Positions 7,111 to 14,368 of a DNA stretch of 32,773 nt are shown one piece after another. The notes below the pieces were generated by a model, which ran no database searches, was not told the DNA's origin, and was given only the letters and a program-made list of their open reading frames with translations. The translations under genes were made by a program, and so were the position numbers. Source of the DNA: Salinadaptatus halalkaliphilus (lineage in GTDB: Archaea > Halobacteriota > Halobacteria > Halobacteriales > Natrialbaceae); assembly GCF_006543045.1 (NCBI RefSeq), contig NZ_RBZW01000006.1, forward strand, positions 1 to 32,773. Direction: 5' to 3'. Position 1 is the first letter of the stretch, and each line of letters opens with the position of its first letter.

Positions 7111-7172
7111 CCGATCGCTGACCCCGGTGCTGGCGATCGGCGGTACATAGGTACAGCAAACCGTATCAGACG
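7111..7172 (-). repeat. Dispersed repeat, copy A (with hairpin)
   Basis: Read on the minus strand this copy has TGATACGGTTTGCTGTACC followed by TATGTACCG and then an 8-bp perfect stem CCGATCGC/GCGATCGG (7111-7118 with 7133-7140) with a 14-nt loop. It shares the core of copies B, C, D, F and G but has its own stem sequence. It lies in the 271-bp gap between the hydrolase and DUF2267 genes. Confidence 0.75.
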
Positions 7173-7220
7173 GACTGTGTTGGAGGGCAGTATCGTCGCG
7201 AGTATCCGAAAATCACGCCG

Positions 7221-7249
7221 CTACATCGGTATAGCAGTTCGTATCAGTG
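7221..7249 (-). repeat. Dispersed repeat, copy B (core only)
   Basis: Minus-strand TGATACGAACTGCTATACC followed by GATGTAGCGG matches the core of the other copies. No convincing hairpin follows. It stands 50 bp from copy A in the same orientation, so the gap carries a pair. Confidence 0.65.
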
Positions 7250-7320
7250 CCCCCGATAGTAGCGAATACGGACCGATTCCCCATAGATTGACACCCTTGC
7301 TCGGCGAGCGAACGAGTGTA

Positions 7321-7791
7321 ATGAACTTCGACGAGTTCACCGGCGAGATACAGCACCGACTCGAGTTTCCGGACACGGGTCGAACCGTGCGGTCGATCCG
7401 GGCCACGCTCATGACACTCGGCGAGCGGATTCCCGAGGGCGCGGCCGAAGACCTCGCGGCATCGCTGCCGATAGAGATCAAGTGGTACATGACCGGGGCG
7501 GTACAGGACCACGGTCAGCGATTCGACTGGCAGGAGTTCATCTCGCGGGTCAGCGACCGCGAAGGCGACCGAACCGACCGCTCGGAGGCCGCCTACCACT
7601 CCCGGATCGTCGTCGATTTCGTGGAATCGCAGGTTCCCCCGTCGGACTTCCAGCAACTCCGGGATCAGCTGCCCGAAAGCGCGGACGACGAGAACTGGGG
7701 CAAACTGTTCGAGGTGGTCGACAGCGGCGGCTGGGGTGACGCCCAAGAGGCCCAGACCGGCGGCGGACCGCAGCCGGAAACTGAAGAGTGA
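7321..7791 (+). CDS. DUF2267 protein
   Basis: A protein of 156 aa from ATG 7321 (MNFDEFTGEIQHRLEF). An open frame extends upstream to 7177 but runs through repeat copy B, and its sequence has no family likeness. The segments RSIRATLMTLGERIPEGAAEDLAASLP, GQRFDWQEFISRV and YHSRIVVDFVESQVP are characteristic of DUF2267, an all-helical family of unknown function often found near USP, CBS and P-type ATPase genes. The C-terminus has an acidic, low-complexity tail. A paralogue lies at 22686. The USP gene at 7838 follows after 46 bp and may share a transcript. Confidence 0.85.
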   Translation: MNFDEFTGEIQHRLEFPDTGRTVRSIRATLMTLGERIPEGAAEDLAASLPIEIKWYMTGAVQDHGQRFDWQEFISRVSDREGDRTDRSEAAYHSRIVVDFVESQVPPSDFQQLRDQLPESADDENWGKLFEVVDSGGWGDAQEAQTGGGPQPETEE

Positions 7792-7837
7792 GGCGCTCGA
7801 GCACCGGTATCACGGCCACCTCAAGACGAGAGATACG

Positions 7838-8296
7838 ATGTACGACACCATCCTCGTTCCGACCGACGGGAGTCCCGGCGCCGAGCCGGCGATCGACAAC
7901 GCGCTCGACCTCGCACGGCAGTACGGCGCGTCCGTTCACGCGCTCAGCGTGATCGACGTCGCCGAACTCGTGGAACTGGACTATCTCGGCGATCGGACTG
8001 ACTTCGAGCAGACGATCGAGCCCCTCGAGGACGCGGCCAAAGACGCGGTCCGAGCGGTCGAGGCGCAAGCGAGAGAGGAAGACACCGATTTCGAGGTCGT
8101 CACCGTCGTTCGCCAGGGAACGCCCTTCGAGACGATCCTCGAGTACGCCGACCACGTCGATGCTGACCTGATCGTAATGGGGACTCACGGTCGCCGCGGG
8201 CTGTCACGATACCTCCTCGGGAGCACGACCGAGCGAATCGTGCGGGCCTCGCCCGTTCCTGTGCTAACCGTCCGATTCTTCGCGGATACTGAGTAA
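7838..8296 (+). CDS. Universal stress protein (ATP-binding type)
   Basis: A protein of 152 aa from ATG 7838 (MYDTILVPTDGSPGAEPAIDNAL). The UspA fold is complete and the nucleotide signature is intact: IVMGTHGRRGLSRYLLGSTTERIVRAS gives G-2x-G-9x-G-S. UspA proteins of this class bind ATP and accumulate in starvation, hypoxia or other stress, and their direct activity is usually unknown. The central helix region (GDRTDFEQTIEPLEDAAKDAVRAVEA) is of normal length. It follows DUF2267 closely on the same strand. The longer frame open from 7736 is the preceding gene's region read out of phase. Confidence 0.93.
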   Translation: MYDTILVPTDGSPGAEPAIDNALDLARQYGASVHALSVIDVAELVELDYLGDRTDFEQTIEPLEDAAKDAVRAVEAQAREEDTDFEVVTVVRQGTPFETILEYADHVDADLIVMGTHGRRGLSRYLLGSTTERIVRASPVPVLTVRFFADTE

Positions 8297-8345
8297 ACTG
8301 CCTCGTGGCCGTCACCCCGGCTTCCAGCCGTCGAATCGGCTCACC

Positions 8346-8462
8346 TCACTCGGTTTCGACCTCGATATCGCCGACCTGTGTCGACTCGTGGTACGCACAG
8401 ATGTAGGTCACCATCTCCTCGGCGGCGACGACACCCTCGAGCGTCGAAGTCGTCACTTCCAT
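8346..8462 (-). CDS. Small unrecognised protein downstream of gldA
   Basis: ATG 8462 gives a 38-residue acidic peptide, MEVTTSTLEGVVAAEEMVTYIC and then AYHESTQVGDIEVETE; a GTG at 8474 would add four residues. It starts 17 bp (or 5 bp) after the gldA stop on the same strand, with GGAG about 14 bases before the ATG. The composition (acidic, no Arg) is that of haloarchaeal coding sequence rather than a shadow frame. It has one Cys and one His, which is not enough for a metal site. It is not recognised as any family and could be a real small protein or a chance frame. Confidence 0.4.
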   Translation of the reverse strand: MEVTTSTLEGVVAAEEMVTYICAYHESTQVGDIEVETE

Positions 8463-8479
8463 CAGTTCCGTCACTCCCG

Positions 8480-9592
8480 TCAATCCCCGTCGCGTCCGCC
8501 CGCCGAGAGACGGTGACCGATCGCGTCCGCACCGACGAGCGCGTCGCGAACGTCCGCAGGTACCACCGGGAACGGCTCGTTGTGGATCGTCTCCTCCGTA
8601 GCGCAGGCTACGTCCGCTACGACCTCGAGGTTCTCGGTCGAGGGGTCCTCGAGCCCGATTTCGGCGAGCGTCGTCGGCAGCCCCATCGATGCTGCGAAGC
8701 CGGCAACGTCCTCGACGAACGCATCGTCGTGTCCCTCGAGGACGAGCTGGGCGATCGTGCCGATCGTCACCTTCTCGCCGTGGGTCGCGTCGTGGGTCGC
8801 CTTGAGCTGGGTCAGGCCATTGTGGATCGCGTGCGCCGCGGCGAGCCCGCCGCTTTCGAAGCCCAGCCCGCTCAACAGGGTGTTCGCTTCGACGACGGCC
8901 TCGACACTCTCGGTGACGGCGTCGTTCTCGACGGCATCGACCGCTGACCGGCCGTGTTCTCGCAACGTCGTGTACGCGAGTCTGGCAATCTGCTGGGCCG
9001 TTCGTGTCGAGCGCGTGCCGAAGATCGTGGTCGCCCCCGACTGGTGGGCTGCCTCGGCCTCGAACCAGGTCGCGAGCGCGTCGCCGATCCCGCCGCGGAA
9101 CAGCCGCGTCGGTGCCTCGGCGACGATCTCGGTATCGACGAGGACGAGTTCGGGGTGGCGCTCGTAGACGTGGAACTCGACGAACTCGCCGTCCTCGGTA
9201 TAGATAACGGCGACGGAACTCGTCGGCGCGTCGGTCGAGGCGACCGTCGGCAGTGAGATGAGTGCTCCGCCAGTGTGCTCGCGGGCGGCCCGCGCGGTGT
9301 CGATGGCCTTCCCGCCCCCAGCGCCGACGATCACGTCGGCTCCGAACTCCTCGTGGACGCCGGCGACACGTTCGATTTCCGTCTCCGAACATTCCTCGTT
9401 GAACGCCTCGAGCGTGACGTCGAATCCACCCGCCTCGAGCCCGTCCCGAACGCGGTCGCCGACGAGATCGAGGACGAGTTCATCACCGAGGACGACGGCG
9501 TTGTCCCCGAGGTCTGCGGCATGCTCGCCGAGTTCGTCGATAGCGTTTCGGCCCTGTACGTATCCTGCTGGAGATCTGAATACCTGTGTCAC
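8480..9592 (-). CDS. gldA: Glycerol dehydrogenase (NAD-dependent, GldA type)
   Basis: A protein of 370 aa from GTG 9592 (VTQVFRSPAGYVQGRNAIDELG). The much longer open frame upstream crosses the promoter. Signature blocks of GldA are present: the NAD-binding glycine turn VGAGGGKAIDTA, the STDAPTSSVAVIYTEDGEF stretch, and metal ligands D (GGIGDALATWFEA), H (AAAHAIHNGL) and H (DATHGEKVTIGT). GldA oxidises glycerol to dihydroxyacetone. Archaeal glycerol-1-phosphate dehydrogenase is a relative, but its STDAP-type block differs, so GldA is favoured. In halophiles glycerol is a major carbon source and dihydroxyacetone metabolism is common. A 38-residue ORF may follow in the same transcript. Confidence 0.88.
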   Translation of the reverse strand: MTQVFRSPAGYVQGRNAIDELGEHAADLGDNAVVLGDELVLDLVGDRVRDGLEAGGFDVTLEAFNEECSETEIERVAGVHEEFGADVIVGAGGGKAIDTARAAREHTGGALISLPTVASTDAPTSSVAVIYTEDGEFVEFHVYERHPELVLVDTEIVAEAPTRLFRGGIGDALATWFEAEAAHQSGATTIFGTRSTRTAQQIARLAYTTLREHGRSAVDAVENDAVTESVEAVVEANTLLSGLGFESGGLAAAHAIHNGLTQLKATHDATHGEKVTIGTIAQLVLEGHDDAFVEDVAGFAASMGLPTTLAEIGLEDPSTENLEVVADVACATEETIHNEPFPVVPADVRDALVGADAIGHRLSAGGRDGD

Positions 9593-9647
9593 GCGTTCTC
9601 CTCGAGACTGGTGTCTCGAACCCGCTCGGGCCGCTACCACAGGAACG

Positions 9648-9658
9648 ACTAAATAAGC
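9648..9658 (-). promoter_or_regulatory. TATA box of gldA
   Basis: Minus-strand GCTTATTTAGT is about 60 bp before GTG 9592. It gives gldA its own promoter, separate from the lipid-kinase gene upstream on the same strand (137-bp gap), and implies a leader of about 30 nt. Confidence 0.5.
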
Positions 9659-9728
9659 GGGCGGTGTGTCAAACTTCGAATAAAAGGGGCGGTTCGATCC
9701 AGGGATGGAGTCCCCGTTGGAGACGTCG

Positions 9729-10883
9729 CTACTGATCTCGAACGGGATTCTCAGGGCCGACCAGCACGGACAGACTCCGCTCGCGAATCGACACCTCGAG
9801 GTCGGTCGCCGAGAGGGGTTCACCGTCGAGGCTGAAGTTCACGGGACCGCGGTCGTCCGCACGAGTCGTGATCGACACCGACGACGCCTCGACCCTGGTG
9901 ATCGGTCCTGGAATCACGTCGCGATCGACGTCGAACACGCTCGGCGCGTCCTCGGCGCCGACTGCGAGCGACTCGCCGTCGCGCCCCCGCTCGAGGACGA
10001 CCACCTCGAGGGCGCCGTCCGCGATAGGATCCCGCGAGCGTCTCCTGACCGTCGGGAGGCGGAAGGCGTTCCCGACGAGCACGAGCAACGCGTTTCCGCG
10101 CCACGTCGACGGCGTTCCGTCATCATTGGCGTTATCGACGTCGTTAGCGTTACCACCGTCCTCGGCATCAGTGGCGTCAGCGTTGCCATCAACGCCAGTA
10201 TCGGTGCTGCTACCGAACTCGGACCCCACAACAGACTCGGTACCGGTACCGACAACGGAACCAGCATCACCGTCCAGTCCGCTCTCGTCGAATCGAATCT
10301 CGAGCGGTAGCCCCTCGTACTCGGGGAGGAATCGGAGCGTCGTGAGTACGTAGGCGAGCGGTCCGAACTGGCGCTTCCACTCGTCGGGTGTCGATGCGTT
10401 CGCCTCGGCGGAAAGGCCGGCCAGACACGTGTTAAGAAACGGCCGTCCGCCGGCGACGCCGACGTCGACCCGTCGGCTGGTGTCGGCATCGATCGCCTCG
10501 AACCCGGCATCGAGGTCCGGAATGTCGAGCGTTCTGGCGAAGACGTTGGCGGTGCCTGTCGGCAACACCGCGATGTCGACTTGGTCGAGCGCGTCCGCCT
10601 CGAGGAGGCCGTGGATGACTTCGTTGACCGTGCCGTCGCCGCCGGCGACGGCGATCAGTGAGATGTCATTGGTGTCGCCGTTGCCGTTGTCGTCACCGTC
10701 GGCCGCCTCACGAGCGAACCGGCGCGCATCGCCCGCCGCTTCGGTCTCGCGCACCTCGAAGCCCCGCTTTGTGCCCCGCGTTCGAACGTCGGGAGCGTGA
10801 TCGCCCGACCCGCTTGCGGGATTGCAGACGAGTAGCCGATCGGTGCGGGATTCAGACGCTGACTCGGACCGCCGTTCGTTCAT
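9729..10883 (-). CDS. Diacylglycerol-kinase-family lipid kinase (YegS/DgkB type)
   Basis: A protein of 384 aa from ATG 10883 (MNERRSESASESRTDRLLVCNP). A GTG at 10904 is possible; the frame beyond is unlike the family. The N-terminal domain has LLVCNPASGSG and the kinase signature ISLIAVAGGDGTVNEVIHGL, then AVLPTGTANVFAR. The C-terminal beta domain includes NALLVLVGNAFRLPTVR, ADGALEVVVL and the closing FSLDGEPLS. These enzymes phosphorylate diacylglycerol, ceramide-like or archaeal isoprenoid lipids, and the substrate cannot be told here. An insert of about 50 residues rich in Gly, Asp, Asn, Ala and Thr (encoded at about 10115-10280) splits the C-terminal domain after EIRFDESG; it is probably a disordered surface loop. 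Confidence 0.87.
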   Translation of the reverse strand: MNERRSESASESRTDRLLVCNPASGSGDHAPDVRTRGTKRGFEVRETEAAGDARRFAREAADGDDNGNGDTNDISLIAVAGGDGTVNEVIHGLLEADALDQVDIAVLPTGTANVFARTLDIPDLDAGFEAIDADTSRRVDVGVAGGRPFLNTCLAGLSAEANASTPDEWKRQFGPLAYVLTTLRFLPEYEGLPLEIRFDESGLDGDAGSVVGTGTESVVGSEFGSSTDTGVDGNADATDAEDGGNANDVDNANDDGTPSTWRGNALLVLVGNAFRLPTVRRRSRDPIADGALEVVVLERGRDGESLAVGAEDAPSVFDVDRDVIPGPITRVEASSVSITTRADDRGPVNFSLDGEPLSATDLEVSIRERSLSVLVGPENPVRDQ

Positions 10884-11102
10884 GTCCGTCGTTGAATTCG
10901 ACACCTCATAGGAGCGGCGATCGGGCGATCGAACGGTCCGTGACTCGAGTCGGAGCCGCCGCCGCCCGACGCGCTGCAGAACGAACGAGTCGTGGCGCAA
11001 AAAACGCGAAAAGCCGAAAGGCACGAGAAGACGAGCACGCGAGGACGACGGCCGATCGAGAGAACGAAGGTGAGAACGAAAACGAGAACGGGAGCCGAAC
11101 GG

Positions 11103-11864
11103 CTACTGAAACATTCCCGTCTGTACTTGCTGGTGCTGTTGGCCCTGTTCCTCAGCCATCTGCTGGTACTGCTGGGCGACCTGTTGCATCCGTTGTTGGA
11201 TCTCGTCGGCCTGCTCGTCCAGCGCGGCCGTGTCGATTTCGAAGTCGACGAGGGGCTCGAGCGCGTTCTCGATTACCGATTTGGCGGCCTGCGGATCCGG
11301 GAGGAACGGATGAGACCGGACGATCAGCAGGGCTGCGGGGACGTCGGCCTGGTAGCACTCGCGGACCAGCGAGCCAGTGATGCCGCCGACCAGTCCCCGT
11401 TCGTCGGGGACAGTAATGCCAGCATCGCGCAGATCAGCGCGAATCTCGTCGGTCGTCGCGACGCCAGTCACGTCGCCAATCTCCTCCTCGGACTGCGCCG
11501 GCGCGCCTGCGAGGAAGATCGCCCGGCCGAAGTCGTCGGCCAGTTCCTCGAGGACGCACCGCGAGAGAGGTTCGAACGCCGGCTCCGGGAGCGCGAGGTC
11601 GCTCTCGAGGGTCATCACGGCCGGATCGTCACCAGCGTAGACCCGGACCAGATCCTGAACGAGGCCGTCCTCGAAGGTCACGACCGGCGGGAACTCGTCC
11701 GACGCGACGTTCCCGTAGTGCTCGAGGCCGAGCTGGTCGGTGACCTGATCGACGGCGATGGCTGCGACGAGCCCGTGTCCTGGGAGCCCCTCGATCAGCG
11801 TCGGAGTCTCCGCGGAGACGTCTGCAACCTGTTCGAACGATGCGGATGGGGTCTGGTCGGCCAT
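11103..11864 (-). CDS. PAC2-family protein (archaeal proteasome-assembly-chaperone-like)
   Basis: A protein of 253 aa from ATG 11864. The PAC2 fold is shown by LIEGLPGHGLVAAIAVDQVTDQLGLE at the start, FPPVVTFEDGLVQDLVRVYAGD, the AIFLAGAPAQSEEEIGDVTGVATT block and GLVGGITGSLVRECYQ. Relatives in eukaryotes (PAC1/PAC2) help assemble the 20S proteasome; the archaeal members (PbaB-like) are less well understood. The last 30 residues are Gln-rich (QQRMQQVAQQYQQMAEE and onward), a predicted coiled coil suitable for oligomer contact. It lies between the lipid kinase and a small Cys/His protein, all on the minus strand, with gaps over 90 bp. Confidence 0.88.
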   Translation of the reverse strand: MADQTPSASFEQVADVSAETPTLIEGLPGHGLVAAIAVDQVTDQLGLEHYGNVASDEFPPVVTFEDGLVQDLVRVYAGDDPAVMTLESDLALPEPAFEPLSRCVLEELADDFGRAIFLAGAPAQSEEEIGDVTGVATTDEIRADLRDAGITVPDERGLVGGITGSLVRECYQADVPAALLIVRSHPFLPDPQAAKSVIENALEPLVDFEIDTAALDEQADEIQQRMQQVAQQYQQMAEEQGQQHQQVQTGMFQ

Positions 11865-11963
11865 GTGTGAGCGGAGCTACAACATCGGAGAGTAAGATAG
11901 TATGGCTGGGTCCCGATTCATCAACAGGTCCGCCGGGAGAGACCGATCGGACAGCGATCCGTC

Positions 11964-12212
11964 TTAGTGCAGACGCGTGGACTCGTCCTCCAGTTCGAAC
12001 TCGAACGCCCGCTCGTGGATCGACAGGCCGTCCTCGTCGTCGGGTCGCCAACTGGTCCCCTCACGGTCAAGGAGCTTGATCGCGGCACAGCGAACGCATC
12101 GGAGCGGGTAAACCGGACTGATGTCTTCCGTAACGACGACCTCGTGGTTCCACGGGTGGTGCCAGTCGTGGCCGTACAGCCGGCATTGCCAGTTGACGTT
12201 CAGGGGAGCCAT
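11964..12212 (-). CDS. Small Cys/His-rich protein, unrecognised
   Basis: A protein of 82 aa from ATG 12212 (MAPLNVNWQCRLYGHDWHHPWNH). C10 with C39 and C42 (PLRCVRCAAIKLL), and several His residues between them (H15, H18, H19, H23), could form a zinc site of ribbon type. The second half is acidic (DREGTSWRPDDEDGLSIHERAFE). The spacing and composition are those of a genuine haloarchaeal small protein. The CxxC pair is single, so a mixed Cys/His site or a dimeric site is needed if zinc is bound. It is divergent from the USP-ferredoxin gene (97-bp gap). No function is assigned. Confidence 0.75.
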   Translation of the reverse strand: MAPLNVNWQCRLYGHDWHHPWNHEVVVTEDISPVYPLRCVRCAAIKLLDREGTSWRPDDEDGLSIHERAFEFELEDESTRLH

Positions 12213-12273
12213 ACAGTAGGATACGGACTCACGGGTAGTAAGTCGCTCGCCGACCGACGATTGGTGGGTGACT

Positions 12274-12283
12274 GGGGCTATTT
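12274..12283 (+). promoter_or_regulatory. Possible TATA box of the USP-ferredoxin gene
   Basis: GGGCTATTTC stands about 27-30 bp before ATG 12310, so a start site would be close to the start codon and the message nearly leaderless. Confidence 0.4.
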
Positions 12284-12309
12284 CACTTCGAGCATTGTAG
12301 GGGCCCCTG

Positions 12310-13560
12310 ATGTACGAGACGATCCTCGTCCCGACCGACGGGAGTACGGTGGCAGCAGACGCTGGAGACTACGCGATCCGACTTGCAGAGCGATTCGGCG
12401 CGACGCTCCACGTGCTCTCAGTCCTCGAGCAGGGACTCGTCGGCGGCGACGACGAAGACGAGGGCGAACGAGCGGTCGAGGAACTGGCCGAGCGAGCGAG
12501 CGATCGCGGCCTCGAGGTGACGACGGAACTTCGCGAGCAGGAAGACAACGTCCACGAAGAGATCCTCACGGCGGCCGACGACCACGACGCCGATCTGATT
12601 ACGATGGGGACGACCGGCCGCAGCGGTCTCGGTCGATTCCTGCTGGGCAGCGTCGCCGAACAGACGCTCCAAGAGTCGACGATCCCGGTTGTGACCGTTC
12701 ACGAGGAGACTACTCTCGAGGGCGAGTTCGAGCGCATTCTGGTCCCCACCGACAGGAGCCACAGCGCGACGACGGCACTCGAGCACAGTATCGATCTCGC
12801 GGTCGAGACTGGCGCACGGCTCCACGTCGTCCACGTCAGTGACGAGGAGACCGTCGACGGAACCGAAACGTTCGACGTTGCGGAGACGACTGCGGACGGC
12901 GACGATACCGACGAATTCGACCTCGATCCGATCGACGACGCGCTCGAGCGACTACGCGAGTCACCGCTGGAGACCGTCGACGTGTCGGTGCCCGACGGTC
13001 GCGTCGACCAGCAGATTCTGGCAATAGCAGCCACGTACGACGCTGACTGCATCGTGATGGGGACCCACGGCGAGACCGGCCTGCGGCGGTATCTCCTCGG
13101 GGGTTCGACCGAGCGGGTCGTCCGTTTCGCCGGCGTACCGGTGATCGGCATTAGCGCACCGCGTGCCGAGACCGCGACCGTCGAGTATCTCGACTATCAG
13201 GTCGTCGACGAACGCGGGTGGTCGCTCGAGGATGACCACCTCCTCGAGCGTGCCGCAGACGCGGATCTCGACACAGAGGCCCACGGTACGTTCGAGGTGG
13301 CACGCGACGAGTACGTCCTCGACGCCGCCGAGGCAGCCGGTCACGCCTGGCCGTTTCACTGCCGGGCCGGCGGCTGCGTGAACTGTACTGCTGTGGTGCT
13401 CGAGGGGGACCTCGAGATGGACGTCCAGCGGAGCCTCTCCGAGGAAGAGGTAGAAGAGAGAGGATTTCGATTGACCTGTGTCGGCACGCCAGCAAGTGAC
13501 TCTATCGAGTTGGTCTACGGTGCGAAACACCTCGACGAGTTGCGAGACCGAGTCATCTAG
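12310..13560 (+). CDS. Fusion protein: two universal stress domains and a [2Fe-2S] ferredoxin
   Basis: A protein of 416 aa from ATG 12310. Residues 1-133 are a UspA domain with an intact ATP signature (TMGTTGRSGLGRFLLGSVAEQ). Residues 141-282 are a second UspA domain (ILVPTDRSHSATTALEHS, VMGTHGETGLRRYLLGGSTER; the last turn is GG rather than GS). Residues 288-416 are a complete halobacterial-type plant-like ferredoxin: VEYLDYQVVDERGW, cluster ligands C351, C356 and C359 (FHCRAGGCVNCTAVV) and C390 (FRLTCVG), and the usual end LVYGAKHLDELRDRVI. The acidic N-terminal ferredoxin insertion typical of halophiles is also kept. Nucleotide binding coupled to electron transfer is inferred. The next gene is a ferric-reductase-like membrane protein. 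Confidence 0.95.
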   Translation: MYETILVPTDGSTVAADAGDYAIRLAERFGATLHVLSVLEQGLVGGDDEDEGERAVEELAERASDRGLEVTTELREQEDNVHEEILTAADDHDADLITMGTTGRSGLGRFLLGSVAEQTLQESTIPVVTVHEETTLEGEFERILVPTDRSHSATTALEHSIDLAVETGARLHVVHVSDEETVDGTETFDVAETTADGDDTDEFDLDPIDDALERLRESPLETVDVSVPDGRVDQQILAIAATYDADCIVMGTHGETGLRRYLLGGSTERVVRFAGVPVIGISAPRAETATVEYLDYQVVDERGWSLEDDHLLERAADADLDTEAHGTFEVARDEYVLDAAEAAGHAWPFHCRAGGCVNCTAVVLEGDLEMDVQRSLSEEEVEERGFRLTCVGTPASDSIELVYGAKHLDELRDRVI

Positions 13561-13576
13561 AGTTCCAGACCGGGAC

Positions 13577-13590
13577 TAGCTTTATTTGAG
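13577..13590 (+). promoter_or_regulatory. TATA box of the ferric-reductase-like gene
   Basis: TAGCTTTATTTGAG lies 45-58 bp before ATG 13635. The expected start near 13610 leaves about 25 nt of leader. The gene therefore has its own promoter although it follows the USP-ferredoxin gene by only 74 bp. Confidence 0.5.
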
Positions 13591-13634
13591 CGATCGATGT
13601 CCGTGTAGTCATAAGTACGTGACACGAAGAGACA

Positions 13635-14285
13635 ATGACAGCAGACACCAATAACGAACTCACCCATCATCTGGGTGTAGCGGTCGGAAGCATCGTCATT
13701 GCAGTCCTGCTGTGGGGAGTCGGCTACCGCGGACAGCGAGTTGTCGCCGCCATCCCCTTCTTCATTCTGTTTGTCGTAATGATCATCGGGCCGTTGGTTC
13801 GTATCCGGCCGTCGATCAGGCGTCGGTTTTCCGGGAACTTCCCCGTGAACTGGCGGTCGGAACTCGGCATCTGGTTTGCCATCTGGTCCGTGATCCACGT
13901 CCTGTTCGTGTTCGCTGCGCGCGACTGGGACGTCGTCGGCTATCTCGTCGACATGAGTCCCTGGGCGTTCGGTGCCTTCGTGGCCGTCCTCATCGCGATC
14001 GCTCTGGCCTTCACGTCAAACAACATAGCCTACGACTACCTCGGTCCGAAAGCCTGGAAGTGGCACCAGAGCCACGGCACGTACGTGATCTTCTGGCTCG
14101 TGGCCGTCCACGGCTACGACCGGGCGTACCTCCGCCCGTACGAGGAGCTGGGCTTCCCATCGGACGATCCGCTCCACCTGCTCTACCTCGCGATGATCGT
14201 CGTGGTCGTCCTGCTCCACGTGGTCGCGTTTGCGGCGGTCGTTTCCGAATATCGGAAGACCGGCGAGTATCCGCCGGATCTATGA
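13635..14285 (+). CDS. Ferric-reductase-like transmembrane haem protein (MsrQ/FRD type)
   Basis: A protein of 216 aa with about six hydrophobic segments (VAVGSIVIAVLLWGVGY, IPFFILFVVMIIGPLV, IWFAIWSVIHVLFVF, FGAFVAVLIAIALAFTSN, YVIFWLVAVHGYD, LLYLAMIVVVVLLHVVAFAAVV). Candidate haem-b ligands are paired His in IWSVIHVLF and in WHQSHGTYVIFWLVAVHGYD. The block NIAYDYLGPKAWKWHQSHGTY is the ferric-reductase-like domain signature (MsrQ: LG..W..LHRL.Y). MsrQ passes electrons from the respiratory chain to periplasmic methionine sulfoxide reductase; no MsrP is present here. Its neighbour is a USP-ferredoxin fusion, so a ferredoxin-to-membrane electron path is a reasonable inference. The stop codon begins repeat copy D. 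Confidence 0.8.
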   Translation: MTADTNNELTHHLGVAVGSIVIAVLLWGVGYRGQRVVAAIPFFILFVVMIIGPLVRIRPSIRRRFSGNFPVNWRSELGIWFAIWSVIHVLFVFAARDWDVVGYLVDMSPWAFGAFVAVLIAIALAFTSNNIAYDYLGPKAWKWHQSHGTYVIFWLVAVHGYDRAYLRPYEELGFPSDDPLHLLYLAMIVVVVLLHVVAFAAVVSEYRKTGEYPPDL

Positions 14286-14346
14286 TCGATCGAATTGCTA
14301 TACCGATCTCCGGTCCCAACAGCTGCCCCGGTCGCGGTCGGACCGG
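14283..14346 (+). repeat. Dispersed repeat, copy D (with hairpin, starts at stop codon)
   Basis: The repeat starts at the TGA of the preceding gene (14283-14285), runs through ATTGCTATACCGATCTCCGG and is followed by a 7-bp stem CCGGTCC/GGACCGG (14310-14316 with 14340-14346) with a 23-nt loop containing GGTCGCGG. It sits between convergent genes and may help end one or both transcripts. Confidence 0.7.
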
Positions 14347-14368
14347 AACTACCGGGTAATAAACCGTC

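Noticed and set aside
8346-9392. A 348-codon minus-strand frame overlapping gldA in another phase
   Set aside because: Arg-rich shadow of gldA for most of its length. Only its last 38 codons, beyond gldA, look protein-like and are listed separately.
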